In this document: piece by piece, positions 1-7,843 of the stretch | Layout: every line of letters begins with the position of its first letter | Position numbering within the stretch: the first letter of the stretch is position 1 | Assembly: GCA_934183145.1 (NCBI GenBank) | Contig: CAKPSA010000008.1 | Span: 1 to 28,274, forward strand | DNA: 28,274 nt | Direction of reading: 5' to 3' | DNA from: an uncultured Veillonella sp. | Lineage (GTDB): Bacteria > Bacillota > Negativicutes > Veillonellales > Veillonellaceae | The notes under the pieces: generated by a model | Seen by the model: the letters and a program-made list of their open reading frames with translations, nothing else | What the model was told of the DNA's origin: nothing | The model's database searches: none | Program-made: the position numbers and the translations under genes

Positions 1-1574
1 AAGATACCGATGAAACGTTCCATGGAGCCGAAGCATGCACGGTGAATCATGATAGGACGATGTTTTTGACCATCTTCACCAACATATTCAATTTGGAAAC
101 GTTCAGGCAAGTTCATATCCAATTGGATAGTACCACATTGCCATGTACGACCTAAGGAATCTTCGATATGGTAGTCAAGTTTAGGACCGTAGAATGCACC
201 GTCGCCAGGGTTGATTACATAAGGAATACCTTTTGCTTCAATGGCATTGCGCAATGCTTCTGTAGCTTGTTCCCAAATTGCATCATCACCCATTGCATTG
301 TCTGGTTTAGTAGACAATTCTACATGGTATTTCAAACCGAATTGGCTATAAATACGGTCGAATAATTCGATAACTTTCATCAATTCAGATTGCATTTGAT
401 CTGGCAACATGAATACGTGAGCATCATCTTGTGTAAATGCACGTACACGGAATAAGCCATGTAAAGCACCGGACAATTCATGACGGTGAACTAAACCAAG
501 TTCAGCGTAACGCAATGGGAAGTCACGGTAAGAATGCATTTCGTTTTGGTAAACCAAGATACCGCCTGGGCAGTTCATTGGTTTAATTGCATATTCTTCA
601 TCATCAATGATTGTAGTGTACATATTTTCACGGTAATGGAACCAATGACCAGATGTTTCCCACAATTGTTTATTTAAGATGATTGGTGTACGAATTTCTT
701 CGTAATCGAATTCATGGTGAACTTCACGCCAGAAGTTTTCCAATTCGTTGCGAAGAGCCATGCCTTTTGGTAAGAAGAATGGGAAGCCAGGACCTTCTTC
801 TTTGATAACGAACAAGCCTAGTTCTTTACCAAGTTTACGATGATCGCGTTTAGCTGCTTCTTCAAGTAAGTGAAGGTATGCATCAAGTTCTTCTTTCTTT
901 TCAAATGCTGTACCGTAAATACGTTGCAACATTTTATTCTTTTCATCGCCGCGCCAGTATGCACCTGCAATGCTTTGTAATTTGAAAGCTTTCACCTTAC
1001 CAGTGGATGCCACGTGAGGGCCTGCACAAAGATCGATGAAGTCGCCTTGCGCGTAGCAAGAGATAACAGCATCTTCAGGAAGATCTTCAATCAATTCCAC
1101 CTTATAGTCTTCGTTTTTAGATTTGAAGAACTCAATAGCTTCTTGACGGGACATTACGGATTTAGTAATCGGCAAGTTTTCTTTTACAATACGGCTCATT
1201 TCCTTTTCGATTTTACCCAAATCTTCAGGAGTCAAAGTATGTTCCATATCGATATCATAGTAGAAACCTTTATCGATAGCAGGACCGATAGCCAATTTAG
1301 CTTCAGGCCATAAGCGTTTAACCGCTTGAGCCAAGATATGAGAAGCTGTGTGGCGCAAAGTATGTTTACCACCATCTTCTTCGAATGTTAAGAATGCTAC
1401 TTCAGAACCATCAACGAGTTCTTCGCGAAGGTCTGTTAATTCGCCATTTACATTTGCAGCTAGTACCTTTTTAGCCAAGCTGTTAGATAATTGTTTTACT
1501 GCTTCCCCAAGAGTAGTGCCAGCAGCGTATTCCTTTGCACTACCATCAGGTAAAATGATTTTTACATCTGCCAT
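1..1574 (-). CDS. thrS: Threonyl-tRNA synthetase, C-terminus cut off by window edge
   Basis: Class II synthetase that charges tRNA-Thr in the cytoplasm. About 524 codons are present from an ATG at 1574; the usual length is about 640, so the C-terminal anticodon-binding domain lies beyond base 1. The translation shows an N-terminal TGS domain (start MADVKIILPDG), then the second, editing domain with HTASH (residues 75-79) and a later DFIDLCAGPH motif, then the catalytic core with MNCPGG and the ELGLVHRHELSGALHG stretch. All are standard for bacterial ThrRS and no key residue seems missing. The ribosome binding site GGAGG lies just upstream of the ATG. A T-box leader precedes the gene, so expression is expected to rise when tRNA-Thr is uncharged. 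Identification is secure. Confidence 0.97.
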   Translation of the reverse strand, partial: MADVKIILPDGSAKEYAAGTTLGEAVKQLSNSLAKKVLAANVNGELTDLREELVDGSEVAFLTFEEDGGKHTLRHTASHILAQAVKRLWPEAKLAIGPAIDKGFYYDIDMEHTLTPEDLGKIEKEMSRIVKENLPITKSVMSRQEAIEFFKSKNEDYKVELIEDLPEDAVISCYAQGDFIDLCAGPHVASTGKVKAFKLQSIAGAYWRGDEKNKMLQRIYGTAFEKKEELDAYLHLLEEAAKRDHRKLGKELGLFVIKEEGPGFPFFLPKGMALRNELENFWREVHHEFDYEEIRTPIILNKQLWETSGHWFHYRENMYTTIIDDEEYAIKPMNCPGGILVYQNEMHSYRDFPLRYAELGLVHRHELSGALHGLFRVRAFTQDDAHVFMLPDQMQSELMKVIELFDRIYSQFGLKYHVELSTKPDNAMGDDAIWEQATEALRNAIEAKGIPYVINPGDGAFYGPKLDYHIEDSLGRTWQCGTIQLDMNLPERFQIEYVGEDGQKHRPIMIHRACFGSMERFIGI

Positions 1575-1621
1575 TTTAATTTCCTCCAATTATTATCTAG
1601 GATAGACTGGATTTTTGTAAT

Positions 1622-1663
1622 AAAAAAAGACCCTCTATCCCTACAAAACAAGGGACGAAGATC
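1622..1663 (-). terminator. Attenuator terminator of the thrS T-box
   Basis: On the minus strand GATCTTCGTCCCT (1663-1651) can pair with AGGGATAGAGGGTC (1642-1629), with one mismatch and some G-U pairs, followed by seven T residues (1628-1622). The 5' arm starts just after the T-box core, so it competes with the antiterminator as expected. Confidence 0.85.
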
Positions 1664-1880
1664 ATTCGCGGTTCCACCCTAGTTAACTACCTATACGAAT
1701 CTATGTGTATAGTTAATTCACTTCATTAAGCCCGATAACGGTGGCGGCCGTATTTGCCTACTTAGGTTCGACAAATCAGTTTAAAGGGGGTAACTCTGAT
1801 ATATGTGTAAGGCATTTCCAGCATCAGCCTCTCTCTGGTACACAGGGATATGAGAATCATGTCCTTTGCATAACTTTTAC
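1622..1880 (-). promoter_or_regulatory. T-box leader of thrS (tRNA-Thr sensing)
   Basis: The minus strand carries the T-box core AGGGTGGAACCGCG at 1680-1667, which forms the antiterminator and contacts the tRNA acceptor end. Upstream are the stem I hallmarks: an AGAGAG GA-type motif and the GCTGATGCTGGAAATGCC apical region (about 1808-1835). A candidate specifier codon ACC (Thr) lies at 1791-1789. The downstream gene is thrS, which agrees with a Thr specifier. A competing terminator follows the T-box core. In the T-box mechanism, uncharged tRNA-Thr stabilises the antiterminator and permits read-through. The specifier assignment is by eye; the class of element is secure. Confidence 0.95.
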
Positions 1881-1886
1881 TAGATT

Positions 1887-1915
1887 ATAGTATCACAGGA
1901 AATTAAAAAATTCAA
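1887..1915 (-). promoter_or_regulatory. Candidate thrS promoter
   Basis: TTGAAT (1915-1910) and TACTAT (1892-1887) are separated by 17 bp. An overlapping TATAAT (1889-1884) is a better -10 but would need a 20-bp spacer. Either places the start of transcription near 1880, at the head of the T-box leader. Confidence 0.55.
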
Positions 1916-1980
1916 TACAGTTCAATAGTAAATTTCATAAATTCTATAAATTCAACATAACGCTCTTACCTTCTGAAACC

Positions 1981-2012
1981 AAAAGAAAACGGCCCGTATA
2001 TCGAGCCGTTTT
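1981..2012 (-). terminator. Terminator of the mltG-to-secreted-protein operon
   Basis: On the minus strand AAAACGGCTCG and CGGGCCGTTTT form an 11-bp stem (one G-A-free arm pair per side by eye) around a short ATATA-type loop, followed by CTTTT. It lies about 40 nt past the stop of the 329-aa secreted protein. The A-rich opposite flank means it could also work on the plus strand. Confidence 0.85.
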
Positions 2013-2015
2013 GTA

Positions 2016-2063
2016 AGATCTATTAAACTTTGAAGATTTTATTAGATCTATTAGCGTTTGAAG
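2016..2063. repeat. Short direct repeat duplicating a stop-codon region
   Basis: The 20-bp segment 2044-2063, which contains the stop codon and last codons of the secreted protein gene, recurs at 2016-2035 with 17 of 20 bases identical. Only the three central bases differ (gcg versus aac). The offset is 28 bp. The second copy is untranslated and lies just before the terminator. Confidence 0.7.
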
Positions 2064-3040
2064 TTTGTAGACAACATTGCACCAATTACTTTTTCCAATT
2101 TACTATTGGAAAGATCTGGGCCTTTGTAAAGTGTTAAGAGTACATCATTAGAGTTATCTTGTTTAGATACCATCATAACACCGCTACCACGAGCACCGTT
2201 ATCGTCGTAATCTTTTGCTACAATAACGAGGTTCAAGTAATGGTCCTTCATGTATGTGTACACTTTGCTTGTACGTGCAGAGGAACCAATCATTTTCGCC
2301 ATGCTCATACCACGGTTGAATACGATTGCATTAGCATTATGAGGATTTGCCGCTAATTGTTGTTTTTCCTCATCATTTAGAGGCATAAGATTTACCATTA
2401 GGGAATCACCCATTTTACCACGGAACATAGCTGGCATTGTTTCGCGTACATCTTCAGGAATACCTGTGTCCGCAGTCAATTTCAACTCTTTAGGAACTGT
2501 CATGTATAGAACGCCCTTGCTGTTGCGGCCTACCTCTGTTGTACTGAGGTCTACAGCGCTAAGCATAATGGAGTCTTTAATAGTTGCGACTTGGTTTGCC
2601 AATGGTTTTTCAGGAACGCCACGGCTTGCCAATTGAACATCGCCAGACTTAGTTTTCTTCAACGTTTCTACATTCCAGTTAGCCCCTTTTTTGTCGGCGT
2701 CGCTAGCTTCTGTGAAAGCATTAGCCCCATCTTTTGTACCTACATACACGTAAGTTTGAGCTGGGATAATTGTATCTGGTGCACCAGTTTTATTGAAAGC
2801 AGCACCATATACTACATTAGGGATCACAGAGGAACCAATTTGTAAGTTGTTATTAGTTTGGCTTTCTACATCAAAGTTGATATTGCCAGTGAAGGTCATA
2901 TCAGGACCATGATTGATGACTACTACATCCCCTGCTTGAGGAATAACAACTGGACCTACTGGGCCCGCCATAGCTACGCCAGCCATAGAAACACTAAGGC
3001 AAGCTGTTAATAATGCACGTTTCAAAATAGATTGTTTCAT
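2051..3040 (-). CDS. Secreted or periplasmic protein of unknown function (329 aa)
   Basis: I do not recognise this protein. It has a clear signal peptide: basic MKQSILKR, a hydrophobic stretch to about residue 22, and a probable cleavage after AMA (residues 23-25). The mature part is soluble-looking, with no further membrane segment, no cysteine pair and no catalytic motif I can name. The N-terminal mature region is Gly/Pro/Val-rich and looks beta-structured; the C-terminal third (from about 195) is mixed alpha/beta and Met-rich. The ATG at 3040 is 10 nt past the DUF4911 stop and is preceded by GAGAG, so it is probably translated from the same mRNA. It is the last gene before a strong terminator. 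Envelope location is inferred from the signal peptide. Confidence 0.85.
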   Translation of the reverse strand: MKQSILKRALLTACLSVSMAGVAMAGPVGPVVIPQAGDVVVINHGPDMTFTGNINFDVESQTNNNLQIGSSVIPNVVYGAAFNKTGAPDTIIPAQTYVYVGTKDGANAFTEASDADKKGANWNVETLKKTKSGDVQLASRGVPEKPLANQVATIKDSIMLSAVDLSTTEVGRNSKGVLYMTVPKELKLTADTGIPEDVRETMPAMFRGKMGDSLMVNLMPLNDEEKQQLAANPHNANAIVFNRGMSMAKMIGSSARTSKVYTYMKDHYLNLVIVAKDYDDNGARGSGVMMVSKQDNSNDVLLTLYKGPDLSNSKLEKVIGAMLSTNFKR

Positions 3041-3050
3041 AGATATACTC

Positions 3051-3326
3051 TCATTCTTCTATAGTGACATAATCAGATAGGCTAGTTAATACTTCAATGG
3101 CTAATGGTTTTGTAGATGGTGTGCAGCGCAACATGCACCGACCACTCGTATCTACAGAGGTCATAACACCTAAGTATTCATAGCCTTCAATGATGCGATT
3201 GATATAGTTTGTATGCTTCGGCTCAAGATGAAAGAACACATACGCCTCTTCCCCAGAGGTCTCTAAATCTGGTACATCAGGAAATGCACCGATAGATTTA
3301 CTCGGTTCTAATAGTGTACCACGCAT
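3051..3326 (-). CDS. DUF4911 family small protein (91 aa)
   Basis: Small soluble protein whose centre (FHLEPKHTNYINRIIEGYEYLGVMTSVD, discussed here as residues about 32-59) matches my memory of the DUF4911 family: an alternating beta strand, a helix ending in EGYEHLG-type sequence, then a strand. It has no signal peptide or membrane segment. Two cysteines lie close together near residues 64 and 68. The start ATG at 3326 is 2 nt past the stop of the trhP gene, so the two are probably translationally linked. Function is unknown. Its place directly after a tRNA-modifying U32 protein suggests, but does not prove, a role with that enzyme. Confidence 0.75.
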   Translation of the reverse strand: MRGTLLEPSKSIGAFPDVPDLETSGEEAYVFFHLEPKHTNYINRIIEGYEYLGVMTSVDTSGRCMLRCTPSTKPLAIEVLTSLSDYVTIEE

Positions 3327-3328
3327 AA

Positions 3329-4570
3329 TTACTCCGCTTTAGGTTTGCACTCACGACGCATCATGGAGTATGGTTCAAGTGGTGTATCCATGTAAATACG
3401 CACTTTCATTTGAGCATGTGGTGCTACATCGATTGAGTTACCATCTTCATCTGTCATTTTTTCAATTACAGTCTCAACAAGCTCACCCTTAGGTTGGCAG
3501 AATTCTACTTTATCGCCTACCTTAAAGTTGTTACGTTGTTCAAGATCAACGTATTTTTCTTCTTCGTTGTAGCCCATAACTAAACCAATGAAATCATGGC
3601 TTTGTGTATTTGTAGATTTACCATAGTTTTGAGCTGTTTCGTCAGGACGACCTTCTGCAAAGCCATCAGTATATGGACGGTGAGAAATTTTTTCTAATTC
3701 TGCAATCCATTCTGGACGAACATACCAATCTTTACCTTCTTTAAGGTAAGTATCGATAGCTGTGCGGTATACTTTCGCCACTGTTGCACAGTAGTGAACG
3801 GATTTCATACGGCCTTCAATTTTAAGACTATCTACACCAGCTTCATATAAATCTGGAATACGGTGAATCAAGCACAAGTCTTTAGAGTTAAAGATATATG
3901 TACCATGCTCATCTTCTTCGATTGGATAGTATTCACCAGGTCGATTAGACTCAACAAGGGAGTATTTCCAACGACAAGATTGAGAACATTGACCACGGTT
4001 CGCATCGCGATTGCCTGTCATATAGTTAGATAATAGGCAACGACCAGAGTAAGAAATACACATAGAACCATGTACGAAAGATTCGATTTCGATGTCTACA
4101 TTGTCCTTCATTTCTTTAAGATCAGCCAAAGACACTTCACGAGCTGCTACTACACGTGTAGCACCCAATTCTTTCCACATTTGAACTGTGTGCCAGTTTG
4201 TTGTAGATGCTTGTGTACTTACGTGAAGTTCAAGGCCTGGAGCAACGCGTTTAGCAAGGCTGAAGATACCCATGTCGGCAACGATAATCGCATCAACACC
4301 GATACTTTCAAGGAATTTCAAATAATCCTCTAAACCTTCAAAATCCTCATTATGAGGAATGATATTACATGTAACATGGATTTTTTTACCATGAGCATGT
4401 ACGAACTCTACAGCTTCCTTTAATTCCTCGTCGGAGAAATTAGAGTTACCTGCGCGCAAGCCAAAACGTTTGCCTGCGCAATATACGGCATCCGCACCAT
4501 AGCGAATCGCCATTTTAAGCTTGTCCATATTACCTGCTGGACAAAGCAATTCCATAAAATGTTCTGCCAT
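3329..4570 (-). CDS. trhP: U32-family protein, probable tRNA U34 hydroxylase TrhP
   Basis: Peptidase U32 family protein of 413 aa. The N-terminus (MELLCPAGNMDKLKMAIRYG) and the central region with four spaced cysteines (SMCISYSGRC, then RGQCSQSC) are family signatures; those cysteines are proposed Fe-S ligands. A SLKIEGRMKS stretch and a C-terminal beta domain follow. Despite the family name, characterised relatives TrhP/YegQ and B. subtilis YrrN/YrrO form 5-hydroxyuridine at wobble position 34 of certain tRNAs. The neighbour upstream is the matching methyltransferase. I chose ATG at 4570, which overlaps the trmR stop as TAATG; a GTG at 4591 would add seven residues. The assignment to this pathway rests on family plus synteny. 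Other U32 members act on rRNA (RlhA) or ubiquinone synthesis. Confidence 0.88.
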   Translation of the reverse strand: MAEHFMELLCPAGNMDKLKMAIRYGADAVYCAGKRFGLRAGNSNFSDEELKEAVEFVHAHGKKIHVTCNIIPHNEDFEGLEDYLKFLESIGVDAIIVADMGIFSLAKRVAPGLELHVSTQASTTNWHTVQMWKELGATRVVAAREVSLADLKEMKDNVDIEIESFVHGSMCISYSGRCLLSNYMTGNRDANRGQCSQSCRWKYSLVESNRPGEYYPIEEDEHGTYIFNSKDLCLIHRIPDLYEAGVDSLKIEGRMKSVHYCATVAKVYRTAIDTYLKEGKDWYVRPEWIAELEKISHRPYTDGFAEGRPDETAQNYGKSTNTQSHDFIGLVMGYNEEEKYVDLEQRNNFKVGDKVEFCQPKGELVETVIEKMTDEDGNSIDVAPHAQMKVRIYMDTPLEPYSMMRRECKPKAE

Positions 4571-5178
4571 TATTTGTTGTGCCCTTTCCACACACTCACA
4601 CTCATGCCATCCCCCATAGGGTAAATGGTAGTGTTAAACAATTCTTTATTTTCAACATATGTTAAGTATTCTTTTAACCGTTTTACGATAGTTTTAAACC
4701 GTTTTGGCGGCTCCTTATCGCCCCGTACATAGCCTCTAAAGAGTACATTGTCCGCTAGGATAACGCCCCCTTCTTTCACATGTGGCAAAATAAGTTCTAA
4801 CTGTTTTAGATATTGACCCTTAGGACCATCTAAAAAGACTAGATCATATTCACCAGTGAGTTCCGTTAAGACTTGAGACGCATCACCTTTCAGCAATGTA
4901 ATTTTATCAGCATAATCGGATTGGTTAATATAATATTTCGCCATTTCGTGGCGCACATCATCCAGTTCAATAGATGTAATATGCCCCTCCTCTTTATCGA
5001 GTAGCGGAGCCATCAATAAAGCAGAGTAACCAATGGCGGTGCCCACCTCTAACACAGAGGTGGGCCGGTATAAACCTATTAATTCTTCAAATAGATGAAC
5101 CTCAGATTCTCGCAGAATCGGTACATCATTAATCATTGCGTAAATACGCTGTTCATTTAAGATATCATTTAATGTCAT
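4570..5178 (-). CDS. trmR: tRNA 5-hydroxyuridine methyltransferase TrmR
   Basis: Class I SAM-dependent O-methyltransferase of 202 aa, the usual size for the family (caffeoyl-CoA O-methyltransferase type). SAM motif I is VLEVGTAIGYS (about residues 42-52); an acidic strand end SIELD follows; FLDGPKG and ADNVLFRG are the metal/substrate motifs of this family. B. subtilis TrmR (YrrM) methylates ho5U34 of tRNA to mo5U34. The same gene order as here (mltG, trmR, trhP) occurs in B. subtilis, which supports that role over methylation of a small metabolite. An AGGAG lies about 15 nt before the ATG, a rather long spacing, so start strength is uncertain. Its stop overlaps the trhP start. Confidence 0.9.
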   Translation of the reverse strand: MTLNDILNEQRIYAMINDVPILRESEVHLFEELIGLYRPTSVLEVGTAIGYSALLMAPLLDKEEGHITSIELDDVRHEMAKYYINQSDYADKITLLKGDASQVLTELTGEYDLVFLDGPKGQYLKQLELILPHVKEGGVILADNVLFRGYVRGDKEPPKRFKTIVKRLKEYLTYVENKELFNTTIYPMGDGMSVSVWKGHNK

Positions 5179-5201
5179 GAAAGTAGATTCAATCTCCTAC
5201 A

Positions 5202-6608
5202 TTATTTATTGCTATTACCACTAGGAACTACCAACGTAGAACGATCCACAGATTCAGCTGGCTTCACTTCAATATGAGGAACTTGTTGTGTACTTGGTAC
5301 AACATTTTGCATAGACTCTGGAGCCGGTGTTGTAGTCGGTACATACGAATTAGAACCAGATGATTGCGTAGCTGGCGCAGATTGAACTGGTGCTTGTGGA
5401 GCTGGTGTTGGTGCTGGAATTTCAGCAGCTGGAACCGTTGTAGGTGTATATTTGTACGTAGGTTCCACATCAACATATTGAGAATCTGCTTCCACTGCCT
5501 CTTCGGAGCTGTAATTGTAGTTAGGTTCTGTCGTTGCCACAGCCACGTCATAGTTAGGACCAGCTTGTACTGCTGCCTCTGTATTAGAGGAAGTAGCTGT
5601 ATCATTACCATAAATTTTATGAACCGCCGCTAAATGTTCTTCGTATGTTTTAGAGAAGTGGTTATGCCCCTCTTTATCAGCTACAAAGTATAAGTACTCT
5701 GTATCTTCAGAATGCAATACGGCATCTAAAGCCTTTTTACCTGGGTTAGCAATTGGTCCTGGTGGCAAACCTTTTGATACGTATGTATTGTAAGGGCTTT
5801 GTAATTGTGTATCACCAATAGTGACATCTTCTTTCGCATAACCTAATACATAGGAAATGGTTGCATCAGATTGCAATGGAATACCATGAGCTAAACGCTT
5901 TTTAAATACCCCTGCAATTGTTGGACGATCCGCATCAAATAAAGATTCACGTTCAACAATAGATGCCAATGTTACAAAGTCATGAATACTCATGTGTTGA
6001 GCTTGAATTTGTTTCTTCACAGCTGGTGTGAGGTAACGATTCATTTCGTCAGCCATCATTTGAATGACTTCGCGTGGCGTTGCCCCTACTGGAATTTCAT
6101 AAGTACTTGGGAATAAGAATCCTTCTACAGGATATGTAGCCGGTCTTGTCCCCTTCATGTATGGATATGGTACAAAGGTTTTTGCTTCTGCTAAGAAGTC
6201 CTTTGCCTTCATAATTTGATTTTTTTCTAGAACGATAGCAATATCCCCAACGGTATAGCCTTCAGGAATGGTAACACGAATCGATTCTACATGACCTTCT
6301 TGTAATAAAGAAATGAGTTCGCGCACAGTTACCTTATTAGGAATTTGGTAGTGACCAGTTTGTAGTTTATCATTAGTACCGCTCAAATATAACCAAAGCT
6401 TAAAGCCTTGCGTAGAACGAATGAGACCTCGTTCATAGAGCATGTCTGCAATTTCAGTACCAGTCTGTCCCTTTTCAATAACAAGTACCTGTGTACCATC
6501 ATCTTGAGCAAAGGTGTTTGGTACCAAGTAAATGGCACCAAGACCACCTGCGATGATTAAGACACCTACAATAATAAGGATTAAAATATATCTTAAGGCT
6601 TTTCTCAC
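5202..6608 (-). CDS. mltG: Endolytic murein transglycosylase MltG with long disordered tail
   Basis: Cleaves nascent glycan strands in peptidoglycan and so sets strand length. One N-terminal transmembrane segment (residues about 7-29) anchors it; a LysM-like region and the YceG catalytic domain follow. The probable catalytic glutamate is E219 in the ASIVERES motif, and the family stretches IPLQSDATISY and SPYNTYVSKGLPPGPIANPG are intact. The catalytic domain ends near residue 335. About 130 extra residues follow, rich in Pro, Thr, Ala, Val and Tyr, with repeated P-N-Y and Y-x-Y elements, and are probably disordered. The start is GTG at 6608, preceded by AAAGGAA with about 9 nt spacing. It heads an operon with trmR and trhP, 23 nt upstream of trmR. 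Confidence 0.93.
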   Translation of the reverse strand: MRKALRYILILIIVGVLIIAGGLGAIYLVPNTFAQDDGTQVLVIEKGQTGTEIADMLYERGLIRSTQGFKLWLYLSGTNDKLQTGHYQIPNKVTVRELISLLQEGHVESIRVTIPEGYTVGDIAIVLEKNQIMKAKDFLAEAKTFVPYPYMKGTRPATYPVEGFLFPSTYEIPVGATPREVIQMMADEMNRYLTPAVKKQIQAQHMSIHDFVTLASIVERESLFDADRPTIAGVFKKRLAHGIPLQSDATISYVLGYAKEDVTIGDTQLQSPYNTYVSKGLPPGPIANPGKKALDAVLHSEDTEYLYFVADKEGHNHFSKTYEEHLAAVHKIYGNDTATSSNTEAAVQAGPNYDVAVATTEPNYNYSSEEAVEADSQYVDVEPTYKYTPTTVPAAEIPAPTPAPQAPVQSAPATQSSGSNSYVPTTTPAPESMQNVVPSTQQVPHIEVKPAESVDRSTLVVPSGNSNK

Positions 6609-6651
6609 GATGTTGAGTTCCTTTCTGTGACATAACAGTATTTATCATCTT

Positions 6652-6660
6652 ATTATACCA
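6652..6660 (-). promoter_or_regulatory. Extended -10 promoter of mltG operon
   Basis: TGGTATAAT on the minus strand is a perfect extended -10 element (TGnTATAAT), about 44 nt before the mltG GTG. I see no good -35, as is usual for extended -10 promoters. A terminator for the upstream gene lies between, so mltG needs its own promoter. Confidence 0.6.
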
Positions 6661-6725
6661 TAAAGTCCATATTTCCCCTATATAAAAGGACATTATCCTA
6701 GTATGAGCGGCTCTTAATGTATAGC

Positions 6726-6762
6726 AAATAAAAATAGCGCATTGTCCAATGACAACACGCTA
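6726..6762 (-). terminator. Terminator after the DUF1292 gene
   Basis: On the minus strand TAGCGTGTTGTC (6762-6751) pairs with GACAATGCGCTA (6746-6735) over 12 bp including two G-T wobbles, with an ATTG loop, followed by TTTTTATTT. It ends the ireB-ruvX-DUF1292 unit. Confidence 0.9.
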
Positions 6763-6780
6763 GATTTACGAGGAAGTCGA

Positions 6781-7077
6781 CTATTCGCCGTCTTCCATTT
6801 CTTCATACAATTTTACTAGAGTTTCAAAGTTTTCATCATCTTCATCTAAAGGTACGTATTCTTCTACGCCTTCTTCATTTGTTTCGATGCGAGCCAAGAT
6901 CATGTATGTGTCATCTTGACCTTCGTGGTCAGCCTCTTCATCTTGTACATGCACAAGAACAGCATATTCTTGGCCTTCATGGCTCAAAATAATATCCTCT
7001 GTGAAGTACTGTTTGTTACCGTTTTCATCTTCGAATTCCAAGTAATATACTTCGCCTTCAAAATTTTGGTCAACCAT
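6781..7077 (-). CDS. DUF1292 family protein (YrzB-like, 98 aa)
   Basis: Small, very acidic cytoplasmic protein. The pattern fits DUF1292 (B. subtilis YrzB): a strand around YYLEFEDENGNKQYF, then EGQEYAVLVHVQDEE, then MILARIETNEEG, and an acidic helix near the C-terminus (FETLVKLYEEME). Function is unknown. It keeps the conserved gene neighbourhood alaS, ireB, ruvX. The ATG at 7077 has a strong AGGAGGG at about 7 nt spacing. It is 26 nt downstream of ruvX and followed by a strong terminator. Confidence 0.9.
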   Translation of the reverse strand: MVDQNFEGEVYYLEFEDENGNKQYFTEDIILSHEGQEYAVLVHVQDEEADHEGQDDTYMILARIETNEEGVEEYVPLDEDDENFETLVKLYEEMEDGE

Positions 7078-7103
7078 CGGAAACCCTCCTTAAGAAAAAA
7101 TAC

Positions 7104-7523
7104 TTATTTATTAAACTGCAAGCGATCTAAATATCCTTGCAAAATTACAACCGCTGCCATTTTATCAATAACGGACTTACGTTTTTTACGACTCACGTCA
7201 GCTGCAATGAGTTGGCGTTCAGCCATAACAGTAGATAACCGCTCATCCCAATATGTAACAGGTAAATCGATGACTTCTTTCATCTTTTCGACAAACTCTT
7301 CGGTCTTTTCAGCCCGTTCACCTTTTGTACCATTCATGTTTTTCGGCATACCTACTACAAGTTCGTGTACTTCATATTCAGCAATGAGTTCTTGTAAGCG
7401 GTTAAAGTCTTTTTCAAGAGATGTTCTACGAATGGTTTCAATACCTTGTGCTGTCATGAGCAGTGCATCGCTACAGGCAATGCCGATAGTACGGCTGCCC
7501 ACATCTAATGACATAATTCTCAT
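7104..7523 (-). CDS. ruvX: RuvX/YqgF-family RNase H-fold nuclease
   Basis: 139 aa, full length for the family (Holliday junction resolvase-like; in several bacteria linked to pre-16S rRNA 5' end processing). Motifs seen: [12 protein letters not shown] with the first acidic residue D7, [19 protein letters not shown], and the C-terminal [14 protein letters not shown] carrying the last Asp. All expected acidic active-site residues are present. The ATG at 7523 overlaps the ireB stop as TAATG, so translation is coupled. Which activity dominates in the cell cannot be told from sequence. Confidence 0.94.
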   Translation of the reverse strand: MRIMSLDVGSRTIGIACSDALLMTAQGIETIRRTSLEKDFNRLQELIAEYEVHELVVGMPKNMNGTKGERAEKTEEFVEKMKEVIDLPVTYWDERLSTVMAERQLIAADVSRKKRKSVIDKMAAVVILQGYLDRLQFNK

Positions 7524-7783
7524 TATAGTTGTTTTGCCTTTGCGTATTCTTTCAACAATTCCTCAATCAAGTCATCCCGTTCTAAACGGCGGATATCAGA
7601 ACGTGCATTATTATAGCTTGTAATGTACGCTGGGTCACCAGAGATCAGATAACCTAAAATTTGATTGATTGGATTGTAACCTTTTTCTTGAATAGATTGA
7701 TAAACACGAGTGAGAACCTCTTCAGCTGTCATCGGTTCATCGTCTACTTTACGGAATAACATAGTTTCATCAGAAACCTTCAT
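7523..7783 (-). CDS. ireB: IreB family regulatory protein (formerly DUF965)
   Basis: 86-aa protein with the family signature [22 protein letters not shown] and a C-terminal [14 protein letters not shown] helix. In Enterococcus faecalis, IreB is phosphorylated by the Ser/Thr kinase IreK and represses cephalosporin resistance; the role here is inferred from family. The N-terminal Thr residues that are phosphorylation candidates are around positions 7 and 19. I chose ATG at 7783 because AGGAGGG lies 5 nt upstream; a longer reading frame to 7819 has no such site. It is transcribed ahead of ruvX and overlaps it. Confidence 0.92.
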   Translation of the reverse strand: MKVSDETMLFRKVDDEPMTAEEVLTRVYQSIQEKGYNPINQILGYLISGDPAYITSYNNARSDIRRLERDDLIEELLKEYAKAKQL

Positions 7784-7810
7784 CGTATCCCTCCTTTTTA
7801 TTACATTGGC

Positions 7811-7835
7811 AGGTTTCACTGTAAAAGTGAAACCT
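7811..7835 (-). other. Perfect 10-bp hairpin in the ireB 5' leader
   Basis: AGGTTTCACT and AGTGAAACCT pair perfectly around a 5-nt loop. No T-run follows, so it is not a standard terminator for alaS. From the promoter just upstream, it would lie within the first nucleotides of the ireB mRNA. Confidence 0.7.
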
Positions 7836-7843
7836 CGCCTCCT

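Noticed and set aside
5264..5611. 115-codon minus-strand frame rich in Gln and Leu
   Set aside because: Alternate frame of the repetitive mltG tail; composition is a by-product of Pro/Thr/Ala codons.
6916..7623. 235-codon plus-strand open frame
   Set aside because: Antisense to DUF1292, ruvX and ireB; no coding character, all three minus-strand genes are certain.
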